Shown piece after piece: positions 36,719-47,786 of a DNA stretch of 64,000 nucleotides. Positions within the stretch are counted from its first letter, which is position 1; the number at the start of each line of letters is the position of its first letter. A program made the position numbers and the translations under genes. The DNA comes from Microcella daejeonensis (lineage in GTDB: Bacteria > Actinomycetota > Actinomycetes > Actinomycetales > Microbacteriaceae). The stretch spans positions 744,001-808,000 of the forward strand of contig NZ_CP113089.1 of assembly GCF_026625045.1 (NCBI RefSeq), given 5' to 3'. The notes beneath the pieces are model-generated. The model had not been told where the DNA came from and searched no databases. It was given only the letters and a program-made list of their open reading frames with translations.

Positions 36719-39354
36719 TCCAGTTCGATGGCGGCGGATGCCGGGATGAGGGACTGGAAGCGGTGCCAGTTCCAGCCGGTGAGATGGTCGGTGAGAGAGG
36801 CGGGCGCGCGCCAGAAGCCGTCGTCGGCGTCGTACCGCGCGACGACCTCCGACTCGTACAGGGATCGGGCGTCGGCGTCGATCGCGCCGAGCTGCGCGAG
36901 CATCGCCACGGTCGATCCGGACGCGAACGAGTCGACGACGCCGTCGTACGCGACGATCTGCGGAGCGATCGATGCGAGCAGGGCGTCCGCCCGGGTATCG
37001 CCCGCGGCCCGGTCGAGCAGAAGAGCGGGAACGATCCGGAGGGTGTCGTCGCCGAGATCATCGGCGCCCGCCCCGATGAGCGGCTCCGCGGACTCGAGCT
37101 CGCCCTCGCGCGTCAGCACCACCCAGTCGGGGATCGTGCCGCGCTCCTGCGCGAGTCGATCGAGGAACACGTACCCGTCGTCCACGAGCCGCATCCAGTC
37201 GTACTGCGGCAGCGCACCGGCGAGCTCGCGGTAGAGCCGTGGATCGAAGTACGAGGGATTGATCAGGTTGTCATCGACCGAGCCGTCGGCCGAGGAGTCG
37301 ACCAGGGCGAGACCGTCCTGCTCGATGACGCAGCGCTTCCAGAAGTCGGCGGCCATGGCACGACCCTCGAGGACGAGGTCGCCCGCGGCGGGCCAGGCGT
37401 CGCCGGCGCGGATCAGCGATGCGATCATCCGCTGGTCGGCACCGCAGACGGTGTCGTTGGCGAGCAGCTCGCCCTCGCCGTCGGCTCCGGTCTGCCAGCG
37501 CCAGGAGATGAGACCGTCGGTGGAGCGGTAGCGCAGATGATCGTTGGTCCACTGCCAGATTCCGCGGAACCACTGCTCGTCGCCCTGCTCGAGCGCGGCA
37601 TCCATCGCCAGAGCCTGATCCATCGACGTCGTGATTCCCGCGCCATCGGCGACGCGGCCGTAGTCGTAGACGAAGCCGTCGAGGAACGAGGCCCAGGAAT
37701 CCTGCAGCACCACATCGTTGCGATCCTTCACCTCGTACACCCGGGCCCAGTCCCCGTTGGTCGAGATGTAGGAATCGAGGTCGATGAAGCTCGAGGTGCC
37801 CCGGGTGAACGAGGCCACCGGCACGGAGTGCTCGAACGCCTCGCGCAGTACGGGGATCGTCCCCTGGGACATCTGCTGGATGAGCTCGTGGGTGACGATG
37901 AGGTAGTCGATGTTGCGCCAGTCGTCGGCGTAGACCTCCCGCAGCTCGGGGTCGTACTCGGAGGTGAAGAAGTACTGCGCGTTCTCGAAGCCGCGCTCCT
38001 GCGCGAGAGCCGGGTACGCGAAGTTGTCCGTGACGACGATCGCGCTCGGGTCGATGTTCTCGGCGACCCATTCGACGGCGAGCAGCTGGTTGCTCGTCTC
38101 GTCGACGGCGGCCGCCTTGGGCGGCACCGCGATGGAGAATCCGGTGAGCAGGGCCGTGACGAGCACGACGGCCGCTCCTGCGCGCAGTGCGCGCCAAGGC
38201 ACGAGCGTGAGCATCCACCCGACGGCTATGCCGACCGCGATCGCGAAGAGCGGCACGAGCGGGGCGACGTAGAGGTCGATGACGATCTTGCCGCGCATGA
38301 GGAATCCGGCGTATCCGGCCATCATGAGCAGCATGGCGAGGGGGAAGAGCGAGCGACGTCGCAGCACGAGAGCGAGCGCGGCGAGGGCGACGACGCCGAT
38401 GAGACCGAGCAGGGGGGTCATCGGATCCTTGACGAGCCAGGACTCGAGCGACTGCAGGAAGCTGCTGTCCTGCTCCCACGGCCAGTTGAAGTCACCGCGT
38501 CCGGCCTGCACGAGCATCGTGTCGATGAAGCTGACTCGCAGGGGTTCGCCGTCGGCGCCGAGCGGTGCCGGCAGGAGCTCCTCGTTGAGCAGCGCGTAGA
38601 CGAGGAACATCAGGACGAGTCCGCCCGCGAACGCGAGCCACATCGCGAGGGCGTGCTTGCGCTGGTGGGGCTCGGAGCGCGCCCAGAGCAGCACGAGGAA
38701 TCCGATACCGAAGAAGGCCGCGTTGAGCTTCGTGAGGACGGCGATGCCGAAGAAGAGCCCGCTCGTGATGACGGCGGTCAGCGTGAGGTGCCGGCGCAGC
38801 AGCAGGGCGATCGCGACGAGCAGCCAGAGCGCCATGAGGTTGTCGAGCAGGACACGGCGCTGGAAGTAGAGGCCCAGGGGCGAGGCGGCGAAGATGACCA
38901 CCGCGATGGCGCCCGCGGCGATGCTGCCGTTGCCCATGCGCTTCGCGATGACGTAGACGAGCGCCGTGGCCGCGACATGCACGAGCAGCATGAGGACGCG
39001 CCCCGATTGCAGGAAGGATCCGAAGACGGCATCGCCGCCGGTCAGACCGAGCCACGCGCCGATCGCCATCCACCCCGCGGGAGCGTGGTCGTATCGGTAC
39101 GTGTAGACGTCGAGCTGTCCGCTCGTGATGAAGGCCCAGCCGCGAGAGAGGTACGTGCCCTCGTCGTTCTCGTAGTACGGGTACCCGAACATGTTCGTCG
39201 CGTGCAGCGCGGCACTGAAGGCGATGAGGCCGAGGACGAGCAGGATCTCGAGCACCCGGCGATCCACCAGGCGCCGACGATGCGGGGCATGCGTCGGCTG
39301 GGGAGCGGACGGTGCGGCAGGCCGGGCAGCGTGCCGTTCCAGGGTCGCCGTCAT
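36715..39354 (-). CDS. GT39-type membrane glycosyltransferase fused to a GH8-like domain
   Basis: The first half (residues 30-410) is a multi-spanning transferase of the GT39/PMT/ArnT type: FGYPYYENDEGTYLSRGW (Asp64-Glu65 are the likely catalytic acid pair in the first outside loop) and about ten membrane helices. Such enzymes take sugar from a polyprenol phosphate on the outer face. After about 130 outside residues, the last 330 (about 545-870) look like a GH8 (BcsZ/endoglucanase-like) toroid: DGLISWRW, LINPSYFDPRLYRELAG and RLVDDGYVFLDRLAQ, then IPDWVVL. At the place of the GH8 acid (TSEGQ in active enzymes) it reads TTSMDQ, and the downstream Asp motif reads VCGADQR, so it may be inactive or altered. 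ATG 39354 overlaps the upstream stop (TGATG). Confidence 0.78.
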   Translation of the reverse strand: MTATLERHAARPAAPSAPQPTHAPHRRRLVDRRVLEILLVLGLIAFSAALHATNMFGYPYYENDEGTYLSRGWAFITSGQLDVYTYRYDHAPAGWMAIGAWLGLTGGDAVFGSFLQSGRVLMLLVHVAATALVYVIAKRMGNGSIAAGAIAVVIFAASPLGLYFQRRVLLDNLMALWLLVAIALLLRRHLTLTAVITSGLFFGIAVLTKLNAAFFGIGFLVLLWARSEPHQRKHALAMWLAFAGGLVLMFLVYALLNEELLPAPLGADGEPLRVSFIDTMLVQAGRGDFNWPWEQDSSFLQSLESWLVKDPMTPLLGLIGVVALAALALVLRRRSLFPLAMLLMMAGYAGFLMRGKIVIDLYVAPLVPLFAIAVGIAVGWMLTLVPWRALRAGAAVVLVTALLTGFSIAVPPKAAAVDETSNQLLAVEWVAENIDPSAIVVTDNFAYPALAQERGFENAQYFFTSEYDPELREVYADDWRNIDYLIVTHELIQQMSQGTIPVLREAFEHSVPVASFTRGTSSFIDLDSYISTNGDWARVYEVKDRNDVVLQDSWASFLDGFVYDYGRVADGAGITTSMDQALAMDAALEQGDEQWFRGIWQWTNDHLRYRSTDGLISWRWQTGADGEGELLANDTVCGADQRMIASLIRAGDAWPAAGDLVLEGRAMAADFWKRCVIEQDGLALVDSSADGSVDDNLINPSYFDPRLYRELAGALPQYDWMRLVDDGYVFLDRLAQERGTIPDWVVLTREGELESAEPLIGAGADDLGDDTLRIVPALLLDRAAGDTRADALLASIAPQIVAYDGVVDSFASGSTVAMLAQLGAIDADARSLYESEVVARYDADDGFWRAPASLTDHLTGWNWHRFQSLIPASAAIELE

Positions 39355-40667
39355 CAGGCGGCCTGGGGAACGGGCTCGAGCTCGGATGCCGACACCGGCT
39401 GGGCATCCTGGGTGCCCAGCCGGTGCCGTCCGGCGTGCGCGGTCTTCTCCCATCCGCGGCTGCCCCGGATCTCCCGGATCAGCGCGCGAACCGCGCTCAC
39501 CATCAGGAGGCCCTGGTAGGGCAGGAATGTGATCACCAGGGCCAGGTAGTGGTACCACCGCACGGGCACGCGCTGATCGCGGCCGAACTCGTAGAGTCCG
39601 ACCAGACTGATCAGCAGCATGACGGCCGCCAGCAGCAAGGGGATGAACGACAGCATGCTGACCACGATCGGGAGCTTCGTCGTGGCCCCGATGAGGATCA
39701 TGACCGGGGCGGAGGCGATGACGATCGCCATGTAGGAGGGCGCCGTCAGCACGTAGCCGATGAGCACGCGGTGCATCAGCGTCGGCAGCTGCAGCCATTC
39801 CTTCTTGCGGAGGATCTGGAGGAATCCCTGGTTCCAGCGCGTGCGCTGCTTGATGAAGGCCTTGGTGTCGTGGGGCACCTCCTCGCGCGTGACGTGCTCG
39901 GCGTCGTACATGACGTCGAAGGTCTTGCCGGCGATGCTCAGACGGATCCCTAGATCGGCGTCCTCCGTCAGCCCCTCCTCGTCCCACCCGCCGACGGCGG
40001 TGAGATCCTCGGCCTTGAAGAACACGGTGTTGCCGCCGAGCGGCACGGCGCCGGCCTTCGCGAAGTAGTGCATGCGCGACTTGAACCAGAAGAAGTACTC
40101 GAGCACGTTGTGCGCGGCGAACCAGTGGCTCCCGAAGTCCATCAGCTGCACCCCGCACTGCAGGACGTCGATGTCGCGTCGCACGTAGATGGTGTTGACG
40201 ATCGAGAAGATGTCGCGGCTGACGTCGTCCTCGGAGTCGAAGATCGTGATGAGCTCGTGCTTCGCCGCGGCGAGCCCGAGGTTCATCGCGCGCGACTTGC
40301 CCGGGGGGTTCTCGAAGACGAGAACCGTGGCGTTGTCGATGCCGTGCTCGCGCTTGGCGCGCTCGGCCGCGGCGATGGTCGCGATGTCGTCCGACGTGCA
40401 GATGACCATGAGCTCGACGAGTTCGCGCGGGTAATCGGCCTCGCCGAGCCGCCGCAGCGTCTCGCCGATCACCTCGTGCTCGTGCCGGGCGGGCAGCAGC
40501 ACGGTGAACCCGTGAAACGGCTCCTCGAAGGTGTCGGGTCGACCGCCCTGGCGGAGGCGGTGCGGGTGCTCCCAGATGTAGAGCGTCTGCCGGATGCTGA
40601 CGATGCTCTGCACGAGGAGGATGAGCGCGCTGACCGTGACCAGGACGGCCAGGAGGCTAGGCAGCAC
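39354..40667 (-). CDS. Membrane GT2 processive-type glycosyltransferase (cellulose/hyaluronan synthase-like)
   Basis: This 437-residue protein has a membrane segment at residues 5-25, a cytoplasmic GT2 domain and four C-terminal membrane segments (about 295-400). It shows the processive GT2 signatures: VICTSDD, IFDSEDDVS (metal-binding, Asp144 to Asp147), LTEDADLG (catalytic Asp of TED, 234-236) and QRTRW (274-278). The DSEDD form is like that of XagB-type synthases rather than BcsA. It probably polymerises a beta-linked sugar from a nucleotide sugar, and may export it. It has no PilZ domain, so no c-di-GMP control is visible. GTG 40667 lies 11 bases inside the upstream gene. Confidence 0.85.
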   Translation of the reverse strand: MLPSLLAVLVTVSALILLVQSIVSIRQTLYIWEHPHRLRQGGRPDTFEEPFHGFTVLLPARHEHEVIGETLRRLGEADYPRELVELMVICTSDDIATIAAAERAKREHGIDNATVLVFENPPGKSRAMNLGLAAAKHELITIFDSEDDVSRDIFSIVNTIYVRRDIDVLQCGVQLMDFGSHWFAAHNVLEYFFWFKSRMHYFAKAGAVPLGGNTVFFKAEDLTAVGGWDEEGLTEDADLGIRLSIAGKTFDVMYDAEHVTREEVPHDTKAFIKQRTRWNQGFLQILRKKEWLQLPTLMHRVLIGYVLTAPSYMAIVIASAPVMILIGATTKLPIVVSMLSFIPLLLAAVMLLISLVGLYEFGRDQRVPVRWYHYLALVITFLPYQGLLMVSAVRALIREIRGSRGWEKTAHAGRHRLGTQDAQPVSASELEPVPQAA

Positions 40668-41883
40668 GAGCGGCTCTCCGCACCCAGATGTAGGTGCTCG
40701 ACACGTAGTAGTTCACGATGAACGCGGCACCGATGCCGAGCAGCTGCGCGAGGAGGTAGAAGACGCCCAGGTTCGAGAGCACGACGAAGCACGTGAAGAT
40801 CACCGTCTGAGTGAGTGCCGTCGTGAGCTCGTACTGGCCGAATGCCGTGAGGAGCGAACGAACCGGGATGCGCCGCTCGTGCGAGCGACGGAACTTCTTG
40901 AAGGTGAAGCGCGTGTGGAACGTGAAGTTCCAGACGATGCTCGCCTGGATCGCGATCGCCGAGAGCAGTACGACGATGCCGTCGTCGGGGAAGAAGCGCC
41001 GCAGGAACCACAGCACGCCGAGGTTGACGACCGTGCCGAGAAGACCGACGGTGATGAATCGGGCCAGCTGCTTGAACGGCGAGTCATCATTCAACCGGTA
41101 GGCGATGCGGAAGAACTCGACGATGTCGCTGAGGCTCGCCTTCGAATCGCCCGACGCGCGGGTGTGGAAGCTGATGGGCACCTCGGTGACCTTCCACGAC
41201 CCCGTGACGAAGGCGTTCGCGAGGAAGATCATGAAGCCGTAGCCCTTGGCCTGCACGTCGCCGTAGGGAATGCGCTCGAGCACCTCGCGCCGGACGGCGC
41301 GGAAGTTGGTGGTGAGCTCCTTGAGGGCGGGGTCGACCCCTCCCAGCATGCGGGCGACAGCGCCGGCGACGCGCGTTCTGATGATGTAGCCGAGCGGCCA
41401 GTTACCGGGGATGAGCCCGCCGTCGACGTACCGCGAGCCGATCGCGATGTCGGCGCCCGAGTTGATCGCCTCCAGCAGCTTCGGCACGTCGGCCGGAGCG
41501 TGCGAGAAGTCCGCATCCATCGTCAGGATGACGTCGTAGCCCCGTTCGATCGCCTCGTCGAATGCGCGCTTCATCGCGTTGCCCAGGCCTGCTTTCTGGC
41601 CGTGGGAGACGATCACGCGGCCGGCGAAGCGGCCGGCGGCGAGTCGCTCGGCGAGCTCGCCCGTGCCGTCGGGCGACGAGTCGTCGCGCACCAGGACGTC
41701 GAACTGCCAGCCGGTGCCGGCCTGGATCGGGAGCGAGAACAGCGCCTCGAGCAGGGGTTCGAGGTTGTCGATCTCGTTGTAGGTGGGAACGATCATGACC
41801 GCGCGGCCCCGGAGCGCAAGAGGGGCACCCGCCGGTGCGGATCGGGTTTCGGGTACTGCGGGAGAAGAGAGGGAGAGCGTCAT
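40657..41883 (-). CDS. Polyprenol-phosphate sugar synthase fused to GtrA domain
   Basis: This 408-residue protein has an N-terminal GT2 domain of the dolichol-phosphate-mannose synthase group (VMIVPTYNEIDNLEPLLEAL, RDDSSPDGTGELA, LGNAMKRAF, the DxD in LTMDADFSHAP at 123-125, IAIGSRYVDGG) and a C-terminal GtrA domain with four membrane segments (about 275-400, including FITVGLLGTVVNLGVLWFL). It should make a polyprenol-phosphate hexose and help present it to the outer face, where the GT39 enzyme two genes downstream could use it. ATG 41883 is favoured over the TTG four codons upstream. First gene of the operon. Confidence 0.88.
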   Translation of the reverse strand: MTLSLSSPAVPETRSAPAGAPLALRGRAVMIVPTYNEIDNLEPLLEALFSLPIQAGTGWQFDVLVRDDSSPDGTGELAERLAAGRFAGRVIVSHGQKAGLGNAMKRAFDEAIERGYDVILTMDADFSHAPADVPKLLEAINSGADIAIGSRYVDGGLIPGNWPLGYIIRTRVAGAVARMLGGVDPALKELTTNFRAVRREVLERIPYGDVQAKGYGFMIFLANAFVTGSWKVTEVPISFHTRASGDSKASLSDIVEFFRIAYRLNDDSPFKQLARFITVGLLGTVVNLGVLWFLRRFFPDDGIVVLLSAIAIQASIVWNFTFHTRFTFKKFRRSHERRIPVRSLLTAFGQYELTTALTQTVIFTCFVVLSNLGVFYLLAQLLGIGAAFIVNYYVSSTYIWVRRAARAA

Positions 41884-42337
41884 GGGTGCTGTCAATCGGG
41901 GTCAGCGACCACGACGTCGGGCAGATCGACGCGGCGACTCTGAGCGGGGTACGCGGAGAGGCCGGCTCCTCCGCTCGGGGCGCGGGAGGGAGAGCGATCT
42001 GCCCGGCGTCGTCAACGGGTCAGGTGGGGGGCGTGATTCCGCGCGCGGAGGCGCGGCTGGGGAGACCGTCCTCCCAGGCAGGGGAGGTCTCTTTCGCGAG
42101 AGTCGACGCGGGGGTGGGAGAAGGGCGTCGGAACTCGGAGAATCGCGGGTCGGGTGCGGCTATTCGGGTGTGATGGTGCTGCGGGATGGAGCTCGGGTGG
42201 GGTGGTGCGGGTGGGGTGGTGCGGGTGGGGTGGTGCCGGGGCACTGATTCCGGTGGAGGCCGGACGGGTATTCGTTCAGGGTGGGGAACACCCGGTGCAG
42301 CAATTCGAGAGGGTGGCTCAGATCATCTGCACTGTGC
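41884..42337 (-). other. Long untranslated leader region of the polysaccharide operon
   Basis: About 450 bases lie between the predicted promoter and the first start codon. The plus strand is strongly purine-rich around 41870-42000. I found no gene, no recognised riboswitch and no clear open frame with homology. It contains a hairpin (CCTCCC 42070-42075 with GGGAGG 42082-42087, with outer GAGA/TCTC pairing) and the G-rich tandem repeat at 42195-42236. Confidence 0.5.
42195..42236. repeat. G-rich 14-bp tandem repeat, three copies
   Basis: GGGTGGGGTGGTGC is repeated three times without interruption on the plus strand (42195, 42209, 42223). The runs of three and four G could fold into a G-quadruplex on the plus strand, the template strand of the operon; the RNA copy would be rich in CCCC and CACC. 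Confidence 0.85.
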
Positions 42338-42367
42338 ACTGTAGGCCGCCTGCGGACGAGCCGTCAA
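42338..42367 (-). promoter_or_regulatory. Predicted promoter of the polysaccharide operon
   Basis: On the minus strand TTGACG (42367-42362), an 18-base spacer and TACAGT (42343-42338). It is the best sigma-70-like match in the gap before the operon; the predicted start is near 42331. Confidence 0.5.
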
Positions 42368-42441
42368 CCATCGGCGCATTACGAGCGCGTTAACCGTCGC
42401 CCCAACGGGGTGCAGCGAGCGGACAGGGTCGCGGTGCCGGC

Positions 42442-44040
42442 TCACACCAGCGCCACGGCGCCGTCGTCGAGCGGCTCGAGCGTGAGGTCGGGGTCGGTGC
42501 GGGCGATCATCTTGGCGCGCCACGGGGTGCTGAGCAGCGCGAGCAGCACGCCGTCGGCGCGGCGGACGACCTCGCACTCGCGCTGCCGGTCGAGGGCCTC
42601 GGCCGAGGCCTCGTCGGTGCGCATGACCGCCTCGTAGGGCAGCGGCTCGAACTTCACGGGAGCGTTGAAGTCGTGCTGCATGCGGTCGGCGAAGACCTCG
42701 AACTGCAGCGGACCGACGGCCCCGAGCACGGGGCTCTGATCGCCGCGTCGGGTCGAGCGCAGCACCTGCACGACGCCCTCCTGGTCGAGCGACTCGAGCC
42801 CGGAGCGGAACTGCTTGTGCTTGGAGACGTCGACCGCGCGCACGAGGCGGAAGTGCTCGGGGGTGAACACCGGCAGCGCCGGGAACTGCACGCCGGGCCC
42901 CGAGTGCAGGGTGTCGCCGGGGCGCAGCATCGTCGCGTTGACGAGCCCGACGATGTCGCCGGGGAACGCCTCGTCGACGACCTCGCGATCCTGCCCGAAG
43001 AGCTGGTGGGCGTACTTCGTGGCGAAGGGCCGCCCGGTGCGCGCGTGCGTCACCGTCATGCCGCGCTCGAACCGGCCGGAGCAGACCCGGATGAAGGCGA
43101 TGCGGTCGCGGTGCGCGGTGTCGAGCCCTGACTGCACCTTGAAGACGTAGGCCGAGAAGTCGGCGTCGACCGGCCGGGCTTCGCCGTCGACATCGATGCG
43201 CGGCATGGCCGCCGGCGCCTCGTCGGCCAGGATCTCGAGCAGCGAGTGCACGCCGATGTTGTGCACGGCCGCGCCGAAGATCACCGGGGTCGTGATTCCG
43301 AGCTGGAAGGTCTCGGAGTCGTGGCGGTACCCGTCGAGGCCGAGCAGCTCGGATTCATCCCGCGCACTGACCCAGGCGGCGCCGCTCGACGCCTCCGCCT
43401 CCGCCGGCTCGAGCGTCTGCCACTCGGCGACGCGGGCGCCGCCGTCCGAGCGGGTGAAGCGCAGCATCCTGCCGGAAGGGACGTCGAGGAGCCCCTCGAA
43501 GTGACCGGGGTCGCCCACGGGCCACGTCAGCGGCGTCGGCAGCATGCCCGTGCGGTCGCGGATCTCGTCCATGAGGTCGAGGGCGGCGCGGCCCGGGCGA
43601 TCCCACTTGTTGATCATCGTGATGATCGGGATGCCCCGCCGACGGCAGACCTCGAACAGCTTCATCGTCTGGGTCTCGAGACCCTTGGCGGCATCGACGA
43701 GCATGATGGCGGCATCCACCGCAGAGAGCACGCGGTAGGTGTCCTCCGAGAAGTCGGAGTGGCCGGGGGTGTCGACGAGGTTGATGATCGTGTCGCCGTA
43801 GGCGAACTGGATGGCGGCGCTGCTGATCGAGATGCCGCGCTCCTTCTCCATCGACATCCAGTCGGAGACGGTGCCCTGGCGACCGCGCTTGCCGTGCACG
43901 GCGCCGGCCTCGGTGATCGCGCGGGCGTGCAGCAGCAGCGCCTCGGTGAGCGTCGACTTGCCGGCGTCGGGGTGCGAGATGACGGCGACGGTGCGGCGGC
44001 GGGCGGCGTGCTCGGCGACCGTCGGCGTTATCGCGCTCAT
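42442..44040 (-). CDS. prfC: Peptide chain release factor 3
   Basis: RF3 is a GTPase that recycles RF1/RF2 from the ribosome after termination. The 532-residue protein has the G motifs VISHPDAGKSTLTEALL (residues 20-36), DWMSMEKERGISI, VDTPGHSDFSEDTYR and INKWDRPG, then domain II and III parts such as FKVQSGLDTAHRDRIAFIRVCSG and VGPLQFEVFADRM. Length is standard. RF3 is not universal in actinobacteria. ATG 44040 fits; a TAAACT box lies about 50 bases upstream. No neighbours share its role. Confidence 0.95.
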   Translation of the reverse strand: MSAITPTVAEHAARRRTVAVISHPDAGKSTLTEALLLHARAITEAGAVHGKRGRQGTVSDWMSMEKERGISISSAAIQFAYGDTIINLVDTPGHSDFSEDTYRVLSAVDAAIMLVDAAKGLETQTMKLFEVCRRRGIPIITMINKWDRPGRAALDLMDEIRDRTGMLPTPLTWPVGDPGHFEGLLDVPSGRMLRFTRSDGGARVAEWQTLEPAEAEASSGAAWVSARDESELLGLDGYRHDSETFQLGITTPVIFGAAVHNIGVHSLLEILADEAPAAMPRIDVDGEARPVDADFSAYVFKVQSGLDTAHRDRIAFIRVCSGRFERGMTVTHARTGRPFATKYAHQLFGQDREVVDEAFPGDIVGLVNATMLRPGDTLHSGPGVQFPALPVFTPEHFRLVRAVDVSKHKQFRSGLESLDQEGVVQVLRSTRRGDQSPVLGAVGPLQFEVFADRMQHDFNAPVKFEPLPYEAVMRTDEASAEALDRQRECEVVRRADGVLLALLSTPWRAKMIARTDPDLTLEPLDDGAVALV

Positions 44041-44128
44041 GCCGCTGCATCCCGTCTCGATCGTGGCGCGCCGCTCAGCGCGCAGTGGGCCAGTTTACCG
44101 CCGGACGGACCGACGCCCGACTCGACGG

Positions 44129-46213
<2,085 letters not shown>

Positions 46214-46219
46214 GGTTCC

Positions 46220-46225
46220 AGGCTA
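46220..46225 (-). promoter_or_regulatory. Predicted -10 box, leaderless start of recQ
   Basis: TAGCCT on the minus strand, six bases before ATG 46213. Confidence 0.45.
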
Positions 46226-46286
46226 GCCGCGACGGCCGACCGCGGCCGACCCGCGCAGCCCGGCGGGGGATGGCGCGGGCGGGTCG

Positions 46287-46850
46287 TCAGATGTGGATGG
46301 CGGGGTCGATCCAAAACCCGTCGGCCCCGGGCGCGCCGTCGGAGCGCAACGGGCGGCTGACGGCGGGGATGCCCGTCGCGACGGAGTCGGCGGGCACATC
46401 CCGCACCACCAGCGCGAGGGCGCCGATCTGCGAGCGCGCCCCGATCGTGATCGGCCCGAGCACCGTCGCCCCGGCGCCGATCAGCACGCCGTCCTGCACC
46501 GTCGGATGCCGCTTGCCCGTCTCGAGCGAGCGGCCGCCGAGCGTCACGCCGTGGTACAGCATGACGTCATCGCCGATCTCGGCCGTCTCGCCGATGACGA
46601 CGCCGGTGCCGTGGTCGATGAAGAAGCGGGCGCCGATCGTCGCGCCCGGGTGGATCTCGATGCCGGTCAGGAACTTCGACCACTGCGAGATGAGGCGCGC
46701 GAGCAGCTTCGCCCCCGCGTTCCACAGCCGGTGGGCGAGGCGGTGCCACCAGACGGCGTGCAGGCCCGAGGAGGTCAGGAAGACCTCGAGGCCCGACCGC
46801 GCCGCCGGATCGCGCAGCCGCGCGGTGCGGATGTCGTCGCGGATCGACAC
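46287..46850 (-). CDS. cysE: Serine O-acetyltransferase
   Basis: CysE makes O-acetylserine from serine and acetyl-CoA, the substrate of CysK. The 187-residue short-form enzyme has the helical N-terminus ([30 protein letters not shown]) and a left-handed beta-helix of hexapeptides ([35 protein letters not shown], then [18 protein letters not shown]). The tail ends in Ile, as in forms that dock into the CysK active site (the chain ends DPAIHI). GTG 46850 begins directly after the cysK stop, so the two genes are one operon. Confidence 0.95.
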   Translation of the reverse strand: MSIRDDIRTARLRDPAARSGLEVFLTSSGLHAVWWHRLAHRLWNAGAKLLARLISQWSKFLTGIEIHPGATIGARFFIDHGTGVVIGETAEIGDDVMLYHGVTLGGRSLETGKRHPTVQDGVLIGAGATVLGPITIGARSQIGALALVVRDVPADSVATGIPAVSRPLRSDGAPGADGFWIDPAIHI

Positions 46851-47786
46851 CTACGAGCGCAGGTCTTCGTACAGCACGCTCGACAGGTAGCGCTCGCCGT
46901 AGCTGGCGACGATCACGACGATCGTCTTGCCGGCCATCTCGGGGCGCTTCGCCAGCGCGACGGCGGCGTGCACCGTGGCGCCGGACGAGATGCCGGCGAG
47001 GATGCCCTCCTCGGCGGCCATCCGGCGCGCCATCGCGACCGACTGGCCGATGTTGACGTCGATGATCTCGTCGTAGACCTCGCGGTCGAGCACGCCGGGG
47101 ATGAAGTTGGCGCCGATGCCGGCGATCTTGTGCGGGCCGGGGGCGCCGCCGTTGAGGATGGGGCTCTCCTCCGGCTCGACGCCGACGACGATCACGCCGG
47201 GCTTCTGCTGCTTGAGGTACTGGCCGGTGCCGGTGAGCGTGCCGCCCGTGCCGATGCCCGAGACGAAGACGTCGACGGCGCCGTCGGTGTCGTTCCAGAC
47301 CTCGGGGCCGGTGGTGCGGCGGTGGATCTCGGCGTTCGCCTCGTTCTCGAACTGCTTCGCGAGCACGGCGCCCGGGGTCTCGGCGACGATCTGCTCGGCC
47401 TTGCCGACGGCGCCCTTCATGCCCTCGGAGCCCGGCGTGAGCACGAGCTTCGCGCCGTAGGCCTTGAGCAGCATCTTGCGCTCCTCGCTCATGGTCTCGG
47501 GCATCGTCAGCACGACGTTGAAGCCGCGCGCGGCGCCGATCATGGCGAGGGCGATGCCGGTGTTGCCGCTCGTGCCCTCGACGATCGTGCCGCCGGGCTT
47601 CAGCGCCCCGCTGGCGACGGCCGCGTCGATGATGGCGACGCCGAGGCGGTCCTTCACGCTGGCCGAGGGGTTGTAGAACTCGAGCTTGGCGAGCACCGTG
47701 GCGCCCGCGCCGTCGGTGACCTTGTTGAGGCGCACGAGCGGGGTGTTGCCGAACACCTCGGTGATGTCGGAGTGGATGCGGGCCAT
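46851..47786 (-). CDS. cysK: Cysteine synthase A (O-acetylserine sulfhydrylase)
   Basis: CysK replaces the acetate of O-acetylserine by sulfide to form cysteine, with PLP. The 311-residue protein shows NTPLVRLNKV, the PLP lysine in NPSASVKDR (Lys45), the substrate loop EGTSGNTGIALA, the phosphate-binding GIGTGGTLTGTG and GISSGATVHAA. ATG 47786 has GAGGAG six bases before it. cysE follows directly on the same strand. The operon is followed by recQ, unrelated. Confidence 0.97.
   Translation of the reverse strand: MARIHSDITEVFGNTPLVRLNKVTDGAGATVLAKLEFYNPSASVKDRLGVAIIDAAVASGALKPGGTIVEGTSGNTGIALAMIGAARGFNVVLTMPETMSEERKMLLKAYGAKLVLTPGSEGMKGAVGKAEQIVAETPGAVLAKQFENEANAEIHRRTTGPEVWNDTDGAVDVFVSGIGTGGTLTGTGQYLKQQKPGVIVVGVEPEESPILNGGAPGPHKIAGIGANFIPGVLDREVYDEIIDVNIGQSVAMARRMAAEEGILAGISSGATVHAAVALAKRPEMAGKTIVVIVASYGERYLSSVLYEDLRS

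Noticed and set aside
36763..39519. A plus-strand open frame of about 918 codons opposite the GT39-GH8 gene
   Set aside because: Antisense shadow without motifs; the minus-strand protein shows clear domains and membrane helices.
42061..42100. A rho-independent terminator on the plus strand in the leader region
   Set aside because: The hairpin is followed by CTTT, but no plus-strand gene ends there; it is better seen as leader structure of the minus-strand operon.
41783..42247. Plus-strand open frames in the leader of the polysaccharide operon (up to 154 codons)
   Set aside because: Gly/Arg-rich products follow from the purine-rich sequence; no ribosome-binding site, no homology signs.
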